The translations under genes and the position numbers were made by a program. The notes beneath the pieces were generated by a model. That model was not told where the DNA came from, ran no database searches, and saw nothing but the letters and a program-made list of their open reading frames with translations. From Bacillota bacterium (GTDB lineage: Bacteria > Bacillota_H > UBA994 > UBA5500): DNA of 9,133 nucleotides. The stretch is taken from assembly GCA_012727835.1 (NCBI GenBank), contig JAAYGE010000170.1, forward strand, positions 1-9,133, given 5' to 3'. Positions within the stretch are counted from its first letter, which is position 1; each line of letters opens with the position of its first letter. This document shows, piece after piece, positions 6,154 to 9,133 of the stretch.

Positions 6154-7083
6154 GTGAAATGGATGGAGATTACGGTTACGACCTCACAGGAAGCTAAAGA
6201 GGCAGCTGCTGATATACTTTATCAGCAGGGGGTAAACGGATTGGTTATTGAAGATAGCTATCCGGTAGCCCTTGCTGCGGATGTGGAAGATTATACCCCG
6301 TTGCCGGAAACGGAGTTTCCGCTGGAGGAAGTGCGACTTATTGCTTATCTGCCAGTGGATGAGGAACTGGCTAGTAAAGTTGAATCCATCAGGCAACTGG
6401 TGGCGGCCCTGGCCGATTATGACCTAGATCCGGGGCGGGCAGAGGTAACGCTGTCGGAAGTGCAAGAAGAAGATTGGGCCAATGCTTGGAAGGACTACTA
6501 TAAGCCGATTCCGGTGGGCGAAAAACTGTTGATAAAGCCCAGCTGGGAAGAGATAGCGCCGACCGACCGTTTGGTAATCGAGTTGCACCCGGCTATGGCC
6601 TTTGGTACGGGCAGCCATGCCACCACCACCATGTGTTTAGAGATCCTGGAGCGGGAGATCAAGGGGGGCGAGCGGGTAATCGATGTGGGTTGCGGATCCG
6701 GCATCTTATCCATTGCTGCGGCTCGTTTAGGTGCCAGTCAGGTGGAAGCCCTCGATTACGATCCGGTAGCCGTAAAAGTAGCTCGCGAAAATGTATCCAT
6801 AAATGAAGTAGCCGACAAGGTAAGAGTAGCTCAAAGTGATCTATTGCAAGCGGCGTCGGCACCAGCTGATATTATTGTAGCTAACATTATTGCCCGCATT
6901 ATCATCCAACTGATCCCCCAAATAGACTCTTTCTTAGCACCGGGTGGCCTTTTTATAGCCTCCGGCATTATTGGCGAGCGATTAGATGCGGTGCTGGCAG
7001 CGCTGGCTGCCCATGATTTTGTAGTAGTTGAACAAAAACACGAGAACGATTGGTATGCCCTAGTTTGCCACAAGAGGGAGTAG
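6154..7083 (+). CDS. prmA: Ribosomal protein L11 methyltransferase
   Basis: PrmA transfers methyl groups from S-adenosylmethionine to lysines and the N-terminal amine of ribosomal protein L11. The 309-residue product starts at GTG 6154, giving MKWMEITVTT, the usual family opening; an ATG at 6163 would cut off the first three residues. AGGGGGG (6139-6145) is the ribosome binding site. The N-terminal substrate domain (about 1-100) is followed by the WANAWKDYYKP linker (108-118), then ELHPAMAFGTGSHATTTMCL (143-162), the SAM motif VIDVGCGSGILSIAAA (175-190), and IVANIIARII (241-250) in place of the NPPY motif. Presence in heat-shock operons of Firmicutes is the normal context. Catalytic motifs are intact. 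Confidence 0.97.
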   Translation: MKWMEITVTTSQEAKEAAADILYQQGVNGLVIEDSYPVALAADVEDYTPLPETEFPLEEVRLIAYLPVDEELASKVESIRQLVAALADYDLDPGRAEVTLSEVQEEDWANAWKDYYKPIPVGEKLLIKPSWEEIAPTDRLVIELHPAMAFGTGSHATTTMCLEILEREIKGGERVIDVGCGSGILSIAAARLGASQVEALDYDPVAVKVARENVSINEVADKVRVAQSDLLQAASAPADIIVANIIARIIIQLIPQIDSFLAPGGLFIASGIIGERLDAVLAALAAHDFVVVEQKHENDWYALVCHKRE

Positions 7084-7084
7084 T

Positions 7085-7825
7085 ATGGCACGCTTTTTTC
7101 TAGATCTAGAAGGGATACCGCCCCACCGGTGTGTGACCTTTAACGAGGATGACGCGGTTCATATTGCGCGGGTGCTGCGCCTTAAGCCGGGGGAGCAGGT
7201 TGAGGTGGTGCTGGCCGGGCGAGTATATTTGGCCCAGCTGACCACGGTGCAGCCCGGACTCGTGCAGGCAGAAGTAGGGGAACCGTTAGATACCAATAGC
7301 GAATCCGGCCTCGCCCTGCATCTTTTTCAGGGGTTGCCTAAGGGCGACAAGCTGGATTTAGTTATTCAGAAGGCTACCGAGCTGGGGGTTACCAGTATTA
7401 CTCCCGTACTGACCGAGCGGGTGGTCGTTAAGCTTAAGTCCAATTCGGTAGCCAAAAAAGTACAACGTTGGCAGCGGATTGCTCTCGAAGCGGCAAAGCT
7501 GAGTAAACGCCAAATGGTGCCCCAGGTTAATCAACCTATTTCACTGCAGCAGTTACCTAAGATACCCCAGCATCAGTTAGCTCTTGTGGCTTGGGAAGAA
7601 GAACGGGCTGGCTTACGGCCTCTGTTGCAGAATAGTAATTATCAGTCGGTAAGTGTTCTTGTGGGCCCGGAAGGCGGCTTGGCTAGCGGTGAAATTGATT
7701 TTCTGCTTAGCCAAGGCTGGCAAAGTGTTAGTCTCGGTCCACGTATCTTGCGTACAGAAACAGCGCCACTAGCCCTTTTGGCTATTATCCAATACGAACT
7801 AGGCGATTTAGGAGGCAGCAAATAG
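7085..7825 (+). CDS. rsmE: 16S rRNA (uracil(1498)-N(3))-methyltransferase RsmE
   Basis: RsmE methylates N3 of U1498 in 16S rRNA, near the decoding centre, using SAM. The 246-residue product has an N-terminal PUA-like domain (about 1-70), then a SPOUT (trefoil-knot) methyltransferase domain. Its marks are LPKGDKLDLVIQKATELGV (84-102), AAKLSKRQMVP (136-146), the knot LVGPEGGLASGEI (192-204) and LGPRILRTETAPLALL (217-232). ATG 7085 lies one base after the prmA stop, with GAGGGAG (7074-7080) inside the end of prmA as ribosome binding site, so the two are translationally coupled. The stop TAG overlaps the GTG of the next gene by one base. The protein is intact. Confidence 0.97.
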   Translation: MARFFLDLEGIPPHRCVTFNEDDAVHIARVLRLKPGEQVEVVLAGRVYLAQLTTVQPGLVQAEVGEPLDTNSESGLALHLFQGLPKGDKLDLVIQKATELGVTSITPVLTERVVVKLKSNSVAKKVQRWQRIALEAAKLSKRQMVPQVNQPISLQQLPKIPQHQLALVAWEEERAGLRPLLQNSNYQSVSVLVGPEGGLASGEIDFLLSQGWQSVSLGPRILRTETAPLALLAIIQYELGDLGGSK

Positions 7826-9111
7826 TGCCTACGGTGGCTTTTCATACATTAGGTTGCAAAGTAAATCAGGGCGAAACGGCAGCTATGGCCCATCTTTTTC
7901 AGGAAGCCGGCTACGAGGTGGTTGATTTTTCTGCTGCTGCCGATGTTTACGTGATCAATTCTTGCGCTGTTACAGTACAAGCGGAGAAAAAATCACGGCA
8001 AATAGCCCATCGAGCTCGGGAGCAAAATCGGCAGGCTATGATCGTAATGGTGGGTTGTTATCCGCAAGTGGCCCAGGGTAGGGAGCAATTACCAGAAGGT
8101 GTGGATCTGTTGGTAGGAAGCGCGGACAAACCGCGAATAGTGGAATTGGTGGAGCGGGCTAGGGAAACCAGCTCCCCCTTGATAGCTGTTTCCCGTTGGA
8201 CCGATGAGGCCAGCTTCCAAATAATCAGCACCCGTCAGCAGGTAGGTCGTACGCGAGCCACACTAAAGGTTCAGGACGGTTGCCAGCAGTTCTGCTCCTA
8301 CTGCATTATCCCTTATGCCCGCGGCCCAGAGAGGAGTCGTCCCATTCCTGAGGTGGTAGAAGAAGCGCGAGCTTTGGTAGAGGATGGTTTTAAGGAAGTT
8401 GTTATCACCGGTATTCACGTGGGTAGCTATGGGCACGACTTACCCGGCCAGCCGGATTTGGTTCAGCTAATAGAACAGGTTTTGCAGGTGCCCGGCTTGG
8501 AGCGTTTGCGCCTTAGCTCTATTGAACCTAATGAAATCGGCGAGCCCCTTATGCAACTGATGCGGCAGTATCCTAATTTCTGCCGTCACCTACACATTCC
8601 TTTGCAGGCTGGTCAAGATCGCATATTAAAGGCGATGAACCGACGCTACAATACGGCCGAATATCGGGCCATAATCGACATGGTGCGTAGCTTTGTGCCC
8701 GAGATAGCGATCACCACCGATGTAATCGTTGGTTTTCCTAGTGAAACAGCGGCCGAATTCCAGCAAACCTATGACTTCATTGCCCATATAGGATTTAGTC
8801 GTTTGCATGTTTTCCGTTATTCCCGTCGCCCTGGTACTCCAGCGGCAGAAATGCCCCAGCAGGTGCCGAAGGCGGAAAAGATCCGCCGTAGCCGGGCTTT
8901 AATTGCCTTAGGCCGGCGCATGGCCCGAGAGTATGCCCAGAGGCTAATCGGTACCGAACAGGCCGTCTTATGGGAGAGCTGGGATGAAGAGGGCGTCTGG
9001 TCGGGCCATACGGATACCTATGTCACCGTATGTAGTAGGGATAGCCGCTTGCGCTCCAACCAGATAACGAAGGTGCTTATTGACGGTGCGAACGCGTGGA
9101 TAAAAGTTTAA
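7825..9111 (+). CDS. mtaB: tRNA (N6-L-threonylcarbamoyladenosine(37)-C2)-methylthiotransferase MtaB
   Basis: MtaB converts t6A37 of tRNAs reading ANN codons to ms2t6A, using two iron-sulfur clusters and SAM. The 428-residue product starts at GTG 7825 (TAGTG overlap with the rsmE stop), after AGGAGG (7810-7815). The N-terminal UPF0004 domain has cysteines at 11 (TLGCKVNQ), 47 (VINSCAVT) and 78 (MVGCYPQ). The radical SAM domain has CQQFCSYC (153-160), followed by GPERSRP, SIEPNE, HIPLQAGQD and TDVIVGFPSET. A C-terminal TRAM-like domain (about 370-428) ends in the product. The opening GCKVNQGETA and the length support the MtaB subfamily; MiaB and RimO usually differ at these positions. It is known as yqeV in Bacillus, where it also follows rsmE. 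Confidence 0.95.
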   Translation: MPTVAFHTLGCKVNQGETAAMAHLFQEAGYEVVDFSAAADVYVINSCAVTVQAEKKSRQIAHRAREQNRQAMIVMVGCYPQVAQGREQLPEGVDLLVGSADKPRIVELVERARETSSPLIAVSRWTDEASFQIISTRQQVGRTRATLKVQDGCQQFCSYCIIPYARGPERSRPIPEVVEEARALVEDGFKEVVITGIHVGSYGHDLPGQPDLVQLIEQVLQVPGLERLRLSSIEPNEIGEPLMQLMRQYPNFCRHLHIPLQAGQDRILKAMNRRYNTAEYRAIIDMVRSFVPEIAITTDVIVGFPSETAAEFQQTYDFIAHIGFSRLHVFRYSRRPGTPAAEMPQQVPKAEKIRRSRALIALGRRMAREYAQRLIGTEQAVLWESWDEEGVWSGHTDTYVTVCSRDSRLRSNQITKVLIDGANAWIKV

Positions 9112-9127
9112 GGGCTGCCTATAGCCC
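9112..9127 (+). terminator. Possible hairpin after mtaB, cut by window end
   Basis: GGGCT (9112-9116) can pair with AGCCC (9123-9127) around a 6-base loop, directly after the mtaB stop. The window ends six bases later, so no T-tract can be judged. A terminator is only a possibility; the stem is short. Confidence 0.2.
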
Positions 9128-9133
9128 GTGGCC

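Overview
The window is a chromosomal segment of a low-to-moderate GC, Gram-positive-type bacterium, most likely a clostridial or Peptococcaceae/Moorella/Carboxydothermus-like Firmicute. The gene order (hemW fragment, hrcA, grpE, dnaK, dnaJ, prmA, rsmE, mtaB, all on the + strand) is the classic Firmicutes class I heat-shock operon. DnaK also lacks the N-terminal-lobe insert of Gram-negative DnaK. Several genes start with GTG or TTG behind strong Shine-Dalgarno sequences. No species can be named from the sequence alone.

Layout. Positions 1-747 are the 3' part of hemW. A strong sigma-A-type promoter (744-773) overlaps the hemW stop and is followed at once by a perfect CIRCE operator (786-812), the binding site of HrcA. 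A long leader (813-958) follows. It contains nested inverted repeats and a possible 19-codon upstream ORF. Then come hrcA (959-1981), a 527-bp gap without an intact gene (1982-2508), grpE (2509-3066), dnaK (3107-4939), a long hairpin, dnaJ (5007-6134), prmA (6154-7083), rsmE (7085-7825) and mtaB (7825-9111). The last three are packed tightly and are almost certainly co-transcribed and translationally coupled.

Main discovery. The hrcA-grpE gap is the decayed remnant of an archaeal-type (thermosome-like, group III) chaperonin gene. Reading across several frameshifts recovers GPKGLDTMLVDRFGDV, VDKMEVNHPAA, a damaged GDGTTT ATP motif and an EGLRVG segment, all in family order. Three in-frame stops, about five frame changes, loss of both catalytic aspartate motifs and a large internal deletion make it a pseudogene. 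Intact bacterial group III chaperonins are known from dnaK operons, for example in Carboxydothermus hydrogenoformans. This lineage therefore appears to have had one in its Hsp70 operon and lost it.

How the genes work together. HrcA represses its own operon through CIRCE. DnaK, DnaJ and GrpE form the Hsp70 folding cycle. PrmA, RsmE and MtaB modify ribosomal protein L11, 16S rRNA and tRNA respectively, linking proteostasis with translation. HemW, upstream, is a separate transcription unit as far as can be seen.
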